Shown piece by piece: positions 1 to 7,031 of a DNA stretch of 21,544 nucleotides. Made by a program: the position numbers and the translations under genes. The stretch is from a virus, in IMG/VR virus record IMGVR_UViG_3300023174_007610, positions 1 through 21,544 of that record; one strand, 5' to 3'. A model generated the notes under the pieces. It was not told where the DNA came from and made no database searches. It worked only from the letters and a program-made list of their open reading frames with translations. The first letter of the stretch is position 1. Every line of letters starts with the position of its first letter.

Positions 1-838
1 CTACATGTGATAACGCGCTACTTTCCGCGCAAATTGACTGTGCCACGTTTGCGATGTGAGTGTTCCATCCCTCAGATGGATCAAGCGCAACTTGACGACT
101 AACCTCGTCGTGATTTCCGTTTACTACAGCAACTACAACGCGATCTACCAACGGGGCAAACGCCTTGATTTGAACCATAAGCACACCTATACCTACACGT
201 ATCTGTTCGGTAAGACCCATATCCGAGGCGGAGTGACTTTGCAGTCTTCCACCTTGAGAAACGTTTCCCTCAACGTGATCTCCTAGGAGCGCGATAACAA
301 CCGTGCCTATACCTCTTCCAACTTTTCTCAGGTCATGTAAACGATGAACAGCACCTTCAGTTGCTGTTTGAATACGCTCTACTGTCTCCTTGGTGCCCTC
401 TCCGTTAGCTTTCTTACCTAGTTGCTGGTCGCTGGGCGCAAAAATAAAGGCAAGGTCTCCGGTTGTCACGGGAGGCTTCTTGCCAGGCTTCCAATTTTGT
501 AAATTTTTCATTAGATCTTTTACGTCTAGGTCTAACTCTGTTTGAGATGATATTGGAACGATGTTAATTCTTTGTGATTCTAGAAGCTCGCCGTCGTATC
601 TCTGCCAACGCGATTTTCTTACCGACGTAATCGCCCAGTGCTCCGGGTTAAGATCAAATTCTATTAGTAACTCTCTTGCATCAGGAATATCCGAGATGGG
701 ACGCGGTATCGAGATTACATAACCGCCGTCATCTCCTACGTCCATACGTGGACGCCATGCCTCATCAGGTGCGCTGTTCTTGGTCTTGAAGTCAGAGCCT
801 GAGCGCCCCGGAACCGAGAGCTTATCAAATAATGTCAT
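1..838 (-). CDS. Metallophosphoesterase / Mre11-like phosphatase, 3' end cut by window edge
   Basis: I translated this minus-strand frame by hand; it is open from ATG at 838 to the window edge, giving 279 residues without the C-terminus. It reads as a calcineurin-like metallophosphoesterase. Metal-site motifs are SDQQLGK (about 135-141), LGDHVEGN (185-192) and NGNHDE (240-245). The first motif has D-x-Q where many relatives have D-x-H, followed by a Gly-rich EGTKETVER stretch; as I recall, actinophage members look similar. The N-terminal 120 residues form a separate region I do not recognise. It starts 11 nt after the stop of the small HTH-like gene, so the two form an operon. Likely roles are DNA-end processing or phosphodiester hydrolysis in phage DNA metabolism. 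The enzyme class is well supported, the substrate is not. Confidence 0.82.
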   Translation of the reverse strand, partial: MTLFDKLSVPGRSGSDFKTKNSAPDEAWRPRMDVGDDGGYVISIPRPISDIPDARELLIEFDLNPEHWAITSVRKSRWQRYDGELLESQRINIVPISSQTELDLDVKDLMKNLQNWKPGKKPPVTTGDLAFIFAPSDQQLGKKANGEGTKETVERIQTATEGAVHRLHDLRKVGRGIGTVVIALLGDHVEGNVSQGGRLQSHSASDMGLTEQIRVGIGVLMVQIKAFAPLVDRVVVAVVNGNHDEVSRQVALDPSEGWNTHIANVAQSICAESSALSHV

Positions 839-849
839 CTGGGCGTTGC

Positions 850-1128
850 CTACGCACTAATCTTGGGATTAGATCCAAAACAGCGGCAGGCGCCGCGGCG
901 ATGCTTTGTCACCGCAGAGTCTCCAACGTCTAAGCCTTCTTCTCGCAAAGCTGAGGCAATGGTTGTGTTAGGCAGACGACCTGGAGCGCCGTAAGGTACC
1001 TCAAGCACCTCGGCAAGCTTTGCCTTATCTTCCTTTGAAAGTTGTTCGCCTGTTAGCAGGCTTCCGATCTTGCACGGCAGTCCTGCACCGATTCCTGATG
1101 ATTGGGATAGGCGTTCTGCAAGCGACAT
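850..1128 (-). CDS. Small helix-turn-helix-like DNA-binding protein
   Basis: This is a 92-residue protein. The frame extends to a TTG at 1140, but ATG at 1128 is preferred because GGAG sits about 6 nt upstream of it. Residues 54-82 fit a short HTH of the type seen in actinophage regulators: TTIASALREEGLDVG, then a turn and a second helix ending H-R-R-G-A-C-R-C. The C-x-C and the histidine could form a small metal site or simply end the recognition helix. It lies directly upstream of the metallophosphoesterase on the same strand. It may be a regulator or a partner that brings the phosphoesterase to DNA; this is inference. The TCACCGCA octamer at 909-916 lies inside it. Confidence 0.6.
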   Translation of the reverse strand: MSLAERLSQSSGIGAGLPCKIGSLLTGEQLSKEDKAKLAEVLEVPYGAPGRLPNTTIASALREEGLDVGDSAVTKHRRGACRCFGSNPKISA

Positions 1129-1157
1129 ATTACTCTCCAAGTTATTGTCTACGTGCT

Positions 1158-1181
1158 ACTTAACGGCATCTCCAGTTAAGT
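1158..1181. promoter_or_regulatory. Inverted repeat upstream of the HTH-like gene, possible operator
   Basis: ACTTAAC (1158-1164) and GTTAAGT (1175-1181) are perfect 7-bp inverted arms around a 10-nt spacer. They lie 30 nt upstream of the ATG at 1128. A palindrome here is what an autoregulated HTH protein would use, but no binding evidence exists. A second, weaker dyad (TAAGCA, 7-nt loop, TGCTTA) lies at about 1229-1247. The rest of 1129-1331 is AT-rich and shows no gene. Confidence 0.35.
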
Positions 1182-1331
1182 GAACCATAAGCCGCGGGCT
1201 AACGGTTAGGAAAATTGTAACAAGAAGTAAGCAAAAGTACTGCTTATTTGGCAAATAAAAGTTAAATTAAAAGTATTCTTAACTGTGCTTTTAAGTGTAC
1301 TTACAACAGGAATACAGTACAGAAGAGGCGC

Positions 1332-1360
1332 AAAAGGCAGTTGAAGAAAACTGCTTCTTT
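1332..1360 (-). terminator. Terminator of the membrane-protein gene
   Basis: On the minus strand, GCAGTT (complement of 1349-1354), a 6-nt loop and AACTGC (complement of 1337-1342) are followed by CTTTT. It touches the TAA at 1360-1362. The plus strand also reads the hairpin followed by TTCTTTT, so it may work in both directions. It separates the membrane-protein gene from the HTH/phosphoesterase operon. Confidence 0.7.
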
Positions 1361-1734
1361 TAGGCGGCTGGAGCTTTCTTTTTACGGGTCTTTGTCATCT
1401 TAGGCTCAACTGGAGCGGGACCCTGGTGCATTTCAGGAAGAGAAAGTAGTTGAAGCAGTACGTCCTTTATAAACTTAACCTCTACCGCCGTCTCCTTGGC
1501 AAGCTGCGAGCTAGCGTTCATCTGGTCCTTCATGGAGTTTCCGCCATTTTCCCAGAGCTGGTACTCGACGCGGTCCATACGGTCGGACATCGTTCTTCCT
1601 TGTTCATCGACGCCGATGGCCGACTCGACACGGTTGATGATCTTATAGATCTTATAGATGAAGGCTAGGAGAAATAAGCCTCCGCCTATAATTCCAACCA
1701 CTGCACCTACCTGCATTGAAAGTTGATTAAGCAA
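1360..1734 (-). CDS. Single-span membrane protein, possible holin or lysis accessory
   Basis: This is a 124-residue protein. A TTG start at 1734 is favoured because GAAGGG lies about 8 nt upstream; an internal ATG (residue 7) has no good SD. Residues 9-29 form one hydrophobic span (VGAVVGIIGGGLFLLAFIYKI). A charged, probably helical region follows (about 35-95), then a Lys/Pro/Ala tail ending KTRKKKAPAA. One N-terminal span with a charged coil and basic tail resembles small actinophage membrane proteins found near lysins, some proposed as holins. Here the endolysin is about 3.5 kb away on the other strand, so the holin idea is only a suggestion. It is divergent from the primase gene. Confidence 0.6.
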   Translation of the reverse strand: MLNQLSMQVGAVVGIIGGGLFLLAFIYKIYKIINRVESAIGVDEQGRTMSDRMDRVEYQLWENGGNSMKDQMNASSQLAKETAVEVKFIKDVLLQLLSLPEMHQGPAPVEPKMTKTRKKKAPAA

Positions 1735-1884
1735 GGTGGTTGCCCTTCAGTTGGGTATTAAAGATATATCAAATTATATATTAAGGATTAAGTTATTAGT
1801 TGTTTCGGTTGTTTACTTCTATGGCATGTACCCTTTATAGTCGCCAAGTAACAAAGATTCTAGATAAGTGATATGATAGCTCTT

Positions 1885-1909
1885 CTCTAGAAATATAGAG
1901 TTTTATAAT
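1885..1909 (+). promoter_or_regulatory. Promoter of the replication/lysis operon with overlapping dyad
   Basis: A consensus -10, TATAAT, lies at 1904-1909, about 50 nt before the ATG at 1960. Just upstream, CTCTA (1885-1889) and TAGAG (1896-1900) form a 5-bp dyad in the spacer, where a repressor could sit. I see no convincing -35. An alternative -10 (TATGAT) lies at about 1872. The rest of the 1735-1959 divergent gap is AT-rich without a visible gene. Confidence 0.5.
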
Positions 1910-1959
1910 GATCTGATTGGAGCTAACGACGTAAAGATGCTACAGCAGGGTAATCAAAT

Positions 1960-4581
1960 ATGAGCAATTGGGAATCAGCAGAGGGACGCTTAGGTCCTGC
2001 AGCAAGCTGGTATGCAACTCATAACTGGTCAATACTTCCTTGCTATGGAATCGTCGGAGGCCGCTGTACTTGTGGCGGCGCACACGTTGAGCCAAAAGAT
2101 GTAGGCAAGCACCCATCACTTCCAGAGTGGAACAAGTTTGCAACTACAGACGCTGCAACTGTTAACTCTTGGTGGGACAGAGATCCGAACATGAACATCG
2201 GTGTCATGTGTCGTTCAAGTGGATTTTTTGTAATTGATATTGATCCGCGCTCAGGTGGACCAGATTCATTTGAAAAGTTTGAAGCTTTAGTCGAAGGATT
2301 CTTGCCTCCAACAGTTGAGGCAATCACAGGTGAGTACACAATCGCCGGTGGAAAAGTTATGCGAGGACGTCACTTATTTTATAAGTGCGAAGAGTCAGAG
2401 CAGCTTGTTGGAAATTTAAAGAAGGCAAATCTTCCGGGCGTTGATATTAAGCACAACGGCTACGTCCTTATTACTCCGTCACGACACTTCTCTGGAGTTT
2501 GCTACGAGTGGGTACCAGGTCGTGCGCCGTGGGAAATTGAAATGGCAACAGCGCCTGAAGAGCTATTGCAGTCTCTTCGCAAAAAGAATAGCCGTCGCGG
2601 CGGTACAAATCTTGGTGAAGGCGACTGGAGTTTCTTAGAAGACTTAGATTTTGCTGGCGAGCGTATTGACGTAGAGCGTCTGCTCGAAGAAGGAATTGAA
2701 GAAGGCTCACGCGCAGTTGATATCTATTCAATGACATGTGCGCTTGCAAATAAGTTCCCTGTTAACACAGAAGCTGGAAAGCTTGCTGTTGAAACTATGA
2801 TGATTCGCTTTAACGCTGAAAAAGTGCGTCCGCCTCTTGAGCTTGAAGGCCAAGGCGGATTGTTGATGCATGTTCGCAGAGCTATACAGTTTGTTATTGA
2901 CAATCCAAAATCAGAGCGCATGTGGCCAGGATTACAAGAGTGGGCAAACAAGTCTCAAGACGAAACACGATCTAAGCCTTTAAAGCAGCAAGAGATTAGA
3001 ACAACTGAAAATTATTCACCGCAAGATACATATAACGCACCTGGAACTATCGGCGGATCGATTACACAGTCAATTTCAGACGGCGATTCAATTTCTGAAG
3101 CATCAAGTCTTTTAAAGATGGATGTGCCTAAGGACGTTGACGCAGTTAACGAGAACGACGGCGGTGAACCTGGTAAGCGCACGCTTACAGATACAGGAAA
3201 CGGTCGTCGTCTTGTAGATGCGTTTGGTCCTGCAATTCGATATACACCTGGGCTTGGCTGGTTTCACTGGGACGGCGGATACTGGAAGCCAGACGTTGAG
3301 AATCTTGAACTGCAAGAATTGACAAAGAAGCTTGCACCGGTTATCGCATCCGAGGTAGTTAACTATGAGGACGCGGACAAGCAAGCAGAGTTAATGAAGT
3401 GGGCGTTACAGGCTAAGTCAAACTCACGCATCGCAGGATGCATTGAAAACGCAACGTCCGATCCTCGCGTGCAGGTTGAGGTTAACGCATGGGACTCAGA
3501 TGAAACACTGCTTGGTGTTGCAAATGGAGTTATTGATCTTCGCACAGGAGAACTTCTTAAGGGCCGTCCAGATTTATTTATTACTCGCCGCGCACCTGTT
3601 GCATACACGCCAGGAATGCGAAATGTTAAGTGGGAACAGTTCTTAGACTTTGCAACATCAGGAGATAAAGAATTACAGGATTGGCTACAACGCGCGGCTG
3701 GATACTCTTTAACTGGTCTACGCACATACGACGTTATGTTCTTAATTTACGGACCTGCTGGTTCAGGTAAGAACACATTAGTTGAAGCGTTGGTAAAGTG
3801 CATGGGTACGCAGCAATACGCGTGGCCTTTAGACTCTTCTATTCTTGCTCAAGGCGACGGTCAAGCAAACGGATCAGATCTTTATCACTGGGCTGAACTT
3901 CGCGGTCGTCGTTTAGTCTGGGTTGATGAGTTGCCAGAGTCTGAAAGACTTAAGGAAAACTCAGTTAAGAAGCTTACAGGATCTTCTGAAATCTCTGCGC
4001 GTTCGCCTGGTGAAAAGCCATTTACGTTTTCATCGCGCGCAAAACTGTGGGTAACAACTAATCACCGTCCTATCATTAACGATGACGCGATGTGGCGTCG
4101 TATTCGCCCAGTGCCTTTGACAAACGTTCCTGAAAATCCAGACCCAGACCTAAAGCACTACATCTTTGATCCTGAAGGAGCCCTCCCAGCAGTTCTATCA
4201 TGGGCAGTTGAGGGCGCGATTAAACTGCTTGGATCTTCCGCACGAGATGCGTTAGGCACATGTAAGGTCGTAACAGAGGCGTCTGAAATCTACAGAAAGA
4301 ACGAAGACCGTATCGGTATTTTCTTAAACGAAGAGACAAAGGAGTCTGAAGGAACTGTAGTCCCTATTAAGGCTTTGTACTCTGTGTATCGCGCTTGGAG
4401 CGAAGAGCGCGGTGAACGACCAATGACACAGATCGCATTCCAGCGTAAAATATCAGATCGTGGAATGACTGTAGTCGGTCTTGGTTCAAAAGCTGAAATT
4501 CAAGGTCGTGTACTTGTTCCGCGCGCTGTACAAACTGGCGAGGTCGATTGGGGTCTCGCTTCTCGATACTCTCGCGGTTAG
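1960..4581 (+). CDS. Bifunctional primase-polymerase / SF3 (D5-like) helicase
   Basis: This 873-residue replication protein has two modules. The N-terminal third is a prim-pol domain: a Cys/His-containing loop (C-x-C-GGAH, about 34-42), then GKHPSLPEW, then the acidic pair in VIDIDP (D93, D95). An acidic linker (about 330-410) separates it from a D5_N-type region and an SF3 helicase. Walker A is GPAGSGKNT at about 598-606; Walker B is LVWVDELPE at about 651-659. A sensor-like VTTNHRP follows, then an arginine-rich RRIRP region. The C-terminus (about 780-860) has the winged-helix-like layout of D5-family proteins. Its likely job is origin unwinding and primer synthesis, as in P4-alpha and D5 proteins. 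It heads an operon with the nuclease (9-nt gap) and endolysin. The SD is weak (CAGGG). TCACCGCA occurs once inside it, at 3016. Confidence 0.9.
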   Translation: MSNWESAEGRLGPAASWYATHNWSILPCYGIVGGRCTCGGAHVEPKDVGKHPSLPEWNKFATTDAATVNSWWDRDPNMNIGVMCRSSGFFVIDIDPRSGGPDSFEKFEALVEGFLPPTVEAITGEYTIAGGKVMRGRHLFYKCEESEQLVGNLKKANLPGVDIKHNGYVLITPSRHFSGVCYEWVPGRAPWEIEMATAPEELLQSLRKKNSRRGGTNLGEGDWSFLEDLDFAGERIDVERLLEEGIEEGSRAVDIYSMTCALANKFPVNTEAGKLAVETMMIRFNAEKVRPPLELEGQGGLLMHVRRAIQFVIDNPKSERMWPGLQEWANKSQDETRSKPLKQQEIRTTENYSPQDTYNAPGTIGGSITQSISDGDSISEASSLLKMDVPKDVDAVNENDGGEPGKRTLTDTGNGRRLVDAFGPAIRYTPGLGWFHWDGGYWKPDVENLELQELTKKLAPVIASEVVNYEDADKQAELMKWALQAKSNSRIAGCIENATSDPRVQVEVNAWDSDETLLGVANGVIDLRTGELLKGRPDLFITRRAPVAYTPGMRNVKWEQFLDFATSGDKELQDWLQRAAGYSLTGLRTYDVMFLIYGPAGSGKNTLVEALVKCMGTQQYAWPLDSSILAQGDGQANGSDLYHWAELRGRRLVWVDELPESERLKENSVKKLTGSSEISARSPGEKPFTFSSRAKLWVTTNHRPIINDDAMWRRIRPVPLTNVPENPDPDLKHYIFDPEGALPAVLSWAVEGAIKLLGSSARDALGTCKVVTEASEIYRKNEDRIGIFLNEETKESEGTVVPIKALYSVYRAWSEERGERPMTQIAFQRKISDRGMTVVGLGSKAEIQGRVLVPRAVQTGEVDWGLASRYSRG

Positions 4582-4590
4582 GAAGATTTC

Positions 4591-5256
4591 ATGCGCAAGC
4601 ATAACACGACAAAAGGCGTTTTGCCTCTAGTACTTTTTATTATCGTAGCAAGCTCAACAGGAGCGTTTGCAGCAGACAAGGCAACAGAGTTTGCAACTGT
4701 TGATGCTGGAATTAAGGCGCTAAAGGTTGCGCCGGATGTTCGCACAGGTTACGCACGTTCATTATTTAAGCACTGGTCAGATCTCGATAAGAACGGCTGC
4801 AATACGCGCAACGACGTGATTATTCACGAGGCACTTGTAAAGCCTAAGATTGACGCAGGATGCAAGATCGTCAAAGACACAGGCAAGTGGTACTCTGCTT
4901 ACGACGGATTGACCGTTACAAATTTTTCTGGTCTAGACGTTGATCATATGGTTCCTCTTGCCGAAGCTTGGGACTCAGGCGCTAACAAGTGGGACGCGGC
5001 AAAGCGTGAACAATACGCAAACGACATGGGAGATGAGAACGCGTTGATTGCTGTCACCGCGACCACGAATCGCTCGAAGTCAGATCAGGATCCAGCTGAT
5101 TGGCTTCCTGCAAAGGATGTTTGCACATACATTAAGAATTGGGTTCACGTAAAACTACGTTGGTCACTTACAGTTGATGACAAAGAGCTTAAGGCAATTA
5201 AGGACGCAAACGCAAAGTGTCCTAAGGCAAAAATTACAGTAGTAATTGTTAAGTAA
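4591..5256 (+). CDS. Secreted HNH-type nuclease (GmrSD C-terminal/DUF1524-like)
   Basis: This is a 221-residue protein. Residues 1-28 form a signal peptide: RKHNTTK, a hydrophobic core VLPLVLFIIVASS, then an AFA/AD cleavage site. The mature part carries the HNH core LDVDHMVPLAEAW (D118, H119), then DENALIAV (N150) and TNRSKSDQDP (N160 region), as in secreted actinobacterial HNH nucleases. Four cysteines (70, 91, 178, 210) could make two disulfides, which fits export. The SD GGAAGA overlaps the upstream stop, so translation is probably coupled. A phage nuclease with an export signal is unusual. It might degrade DNA outside the membrane, aid lysis, or act against competitors. Family assignment is firm; role is inference. 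Confidence 0.85.
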   Translation: MRKHNTTKGVLPLVLFIIVASSTGAFAADKATEFATVDAGIKALKVAPDVRTGYARSLFKHWSDLDKNGCNTRNDVIIHEALVKPKIDAGCKIVKDTGKWYSAYDGLTVTNFSGLDVDHMVPLAEAWDSGANKWDAAKREQYANDMGDENALIAVTATTNRSKSDQDPADWLPAKDVCTYIKNWVHVKLRWSLTVDDKELKAIKDANAKCPKAKITVVIVK

Positions 5257-5276
5257 ATAAACTAGGAGAAAATAAA

Positions 5277-6053
5277 ATGGCAGCAGCCCAAGGAACAGCC
5301 GCGCGTCTCATTGAGGTTGCGCTTGCTGAAGTAGGAACAGTAGAAGGACCTCGCGACAACGAAACGAAATACGGAGCATTCACTAAGGCTAATTTCTTAG
5401 CGTGGTGTGGTTCTTATATTATGTGGTGTGCAAATCAAGCTGGAGTTAAGGTGCCTAACACCGTTTCAACAGTTGCAGGCGCAGACGGCTTTAAGAAAAT
5501 GAAGCGCTGGTACGACAATGACGGAGTAAACACTCCAGAGCCTGGCGACATCGTTTACTTTGACTTTCCAGGAGACGGTGTAGACCGCATCTCGCACGTT
5601 GGAATTATCGTAAAGGATAACAAGGACGGCAGCATGACATGCCTAGAGGGTAACACCTCAGGTATTCCTAAGGGTGACCAGCGCAACGGAGGCGAAGTAT
5701 GTAAAAAGATTCGCGCGTACAAGAAGGGCGCTAAGCAAGGATTGCCTATGGCAGTCGTTGGTTGGGGTCGTCCAGACTATGCTGGATCTGCTGCTGCTCC
5801 AGTCGCAGTTAAAGAAGTGAAAGAAAAAGATACAACTGGAAAAGTTTATCCTGGAGAAACTATTGATCCCGGCGAGGCAAGCATTCACGTTAAGACTGTT
5901 CAAGCCGCGCTTGGTATTAAGCCAGCCGACGGTCAATTTGGACCTGTCACAAAGAAAGCGGTGATGGCACACCAGAAGGCTAAGAAGCTGCCTGTGACTG
6001 GTATCGTTGATGCAAAAACTTGGAAATCTATTACAGGATTGCCTGTTAAGTAG
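5277..6053 (+). CDS. Endolysin: CHAP amidase/endopeptidase with C-terminal peptidoglycan-binding domain
   Basis: This is a 258-residue protein with SD AGGAG 8 nt before the ATG. Residues about 8-165 form a CHAP/NlpC-like cysteine peptidase. The catalytic Cys44 lies in FLAWCGSYIMWCANQAG, His107 in ISHVGIIV and the third polar residue in CLEGNTSG (124-126). EPGDIVYFDF is the usual pre-histidine strand. A Lys/Glu linker (about 180-192) leads to a PG_binding_1 domain at about 198-256, including VQAALGI, DGQFGPVTKKAV and TGIVDAKTW. The enzyme would cut peptidoglycan at the end of infection. There is no signal peptide, so release would need a holin, for which the small membrane protein at 1360-1734 is the only local candidate. 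It is last in its operon. Confidence 0.9.
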   Translation: MAAAQGTAARLIEVALAEVGTVEGPRDNETKYGAFTKANFLAWCGSYIMWCANQAGVKVPNTVSTVAGADGFKKMKRWYDNDGVNTPEPGDIVYFDFPGDGVDRISHVGIIVKDNKDGSMTCLEGNTSGIPKGDQRNGGEVCKKIRAYKKGAKQGLPMAVVGWGRPDYAGSAAAPVAVKEVKEKDTTGKVYPGETIDPGEASIHVKTVQAALGIKPADGQFGPVTKKAVMAHQKAKKLPVTGIVDAKTWKSITGLPVK

Positions 6054-6115
6054 AGCTTTTAGGTATACAGTATTACTAGTTTTTGGTGTCCCGGGAGAGA
6101 ACGCCTAAAACATAG

Positions 6116-6160
6116 AGAGCCGGACAGCGTGAGTAATCGCGCGTCCGGCTCTATCTTTTT
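6116..6160 (+). terminator. Strong intrinsic terminator after the endolysin
   Basis: AGAGCCGGAC (6116-6125) and GTCCGGCTCT (6143-6152) make a perfect 10-bp stem, followed by ATCTTTTT. On the minus strand the stem is followed by CTATGTTTT, so it may also stop transcripts of the convergent Cys-cluster gene. A second wider pair, TTTTAGG (6057-6063) and CCTAAAA (6104-6110), lies just upstream. Confidence 0.85.
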
Positions 6161-6198
6161 AAGTCTATAGTTTTATTAGTAAATTCACGAGGTAGTTT

Positions 6199-6630
6199 CT
6201 ACACTGTGTGTGCTTTATCCATTTCTTGTAAAAACTTTTCAGACCCGATCCAGTTTTTCCCTCCTTCAACTTCCCAAGCAATATTTATTCGATTACCAAG
6301 TGCGTACAGAAGTAAGTTAGATAGAACTCCAGCCTTTAACACATCGCCTGCCTCAACTACATTAAGATACTCTGTGCCCAACTTAGTTTTTCTTTTTTCA
6401 ATAATTGTGTTAATAAGATTAGGCTTCATATACTCTGGTATTTCAGGGTTTATTAGCCATTCACATTTGTAGCTTGCACAAGGATTTTTAGGTCGTTCTT
6501 CATAGACGGTGCAGCCATTGCCAATAGCTACAAAATGGCAAGGCTTGCTTTTAAAGAAGCTTTTACCAAGCGCCTCGCCTACTAAATGCCCTTCGCAGCA
6601 TTTAGTGCAATCACCGCACTGTCGATTCAT
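6199..6630 (-). CDS. YkgJ-family Cys-cluster (putative metal-chelating) protein
   Basis: This 143-residue protein has the family pattern C-x2-C-x2-CC at the N-terminus (C5, C8, C11, C12). Further cysteines are at 31, 40, 51 and 56, in the context VYEERPKNPCASYKC. This matches the YkgJ/UPF0153 cysteine cluster thought to chelate Zn or an Fe-S centre. The C-terminal half has no recognisable domain. It is transcribed alone toward the endolysin terminator. A possible -10 (TAGTAT) lies in a tandem CATACTA repeat at 6663-6677 (plus-strand reading). The SD is weak (GAAAGAA). Its function in a phage is unknown; metal-dependent protein modification is a guess. Confidence 0.72.
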   Translation of the reverse strand: MNRQCGDCTKCCEGHLVGEALGKSFFKSKPCHFVAIGNGCTVYEERPKNPCASYKCEWLINPEIPEYMKPNLINTIIEKRKTKLGTEYLNVVEAGDVLKAGVLSNLLLYALGNRINIAWEVEGGKNWIGSEKFLQEMDKAHTV

Positions 6631-6687
6631 TTGCGTTCTTTCGTGCGTATAAGTTCCATGTTCATACTAGCATACTAACACTATTTT

Positions 6688-7020
6688 TTATTCTATGTAA
6701 ACTAGAACCCAGTTGCCTGCTTCTTCATCCCAATCATAGATATCAGTAGATTCCGTGCTTATTTCCGGGTAAGCCACTGGAGGCTGCCAAAGCATCAAGC
6801 CACTGTCCCAGGTCCAAGATGGATATGGACTTCCTGGCGTGAAGTACTCTCCGGTCCATATGCTGCTATCAACAACTACACTTACTTCTCCGACAGGGTA
6901 ATAGGCAGTTGCAGAGTACTCTTGTTTTACTCTCTCTATAGTTTCAATGTCACCTTCAATACACACTGACGTACCAATAAGCACATTATTGACATCGACA
7001 AAACCATAATTAACTTCCAT
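6688..7020 (-). CDS. Small Trp-rich tail-associated protein (paralogue of 14976-15302)
   Basis: This is a 110-residue protein with a very strong SD, TAAGGAGGTG, that includes the stop codon of the preceding tail-tip gene. It is therefore translated with that gene. The C-terminal half carries PYPSW, LMLWQPPVAYP and YDWDEEAGNW, a spaced Trp/Pro pattern recurring in small proteins next to tail genes of many aquatic phages. The protein at 14976-15302 has the same pattern (PYASW, WEPPVAMP, YTWNEDTVSW). Function is not established; a tail-fibre chaperone or small decoration protein fits the position. There is no signal peptide or membrane segment. Confidence 0.6.
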   Translation of the reverse strand: MEVNYGFVDVNNVLIGTSVCIEGDIETIERVKQEYSATAYYPVGEVSVVVDSSIWTGEYFTPGSPYPSWTWDSGLMLWQPPVAYPEISTESTDIYDWDEEAGNWVLVYIE

Positions 7021-7031
7021 GAGACACCTCC

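Noticed and set aside
56-286. Plus-strand frame of 76 codons
   Set aside because: It overlaps the metallophosphoesterase on the opposite strand, whose motifs are clear.
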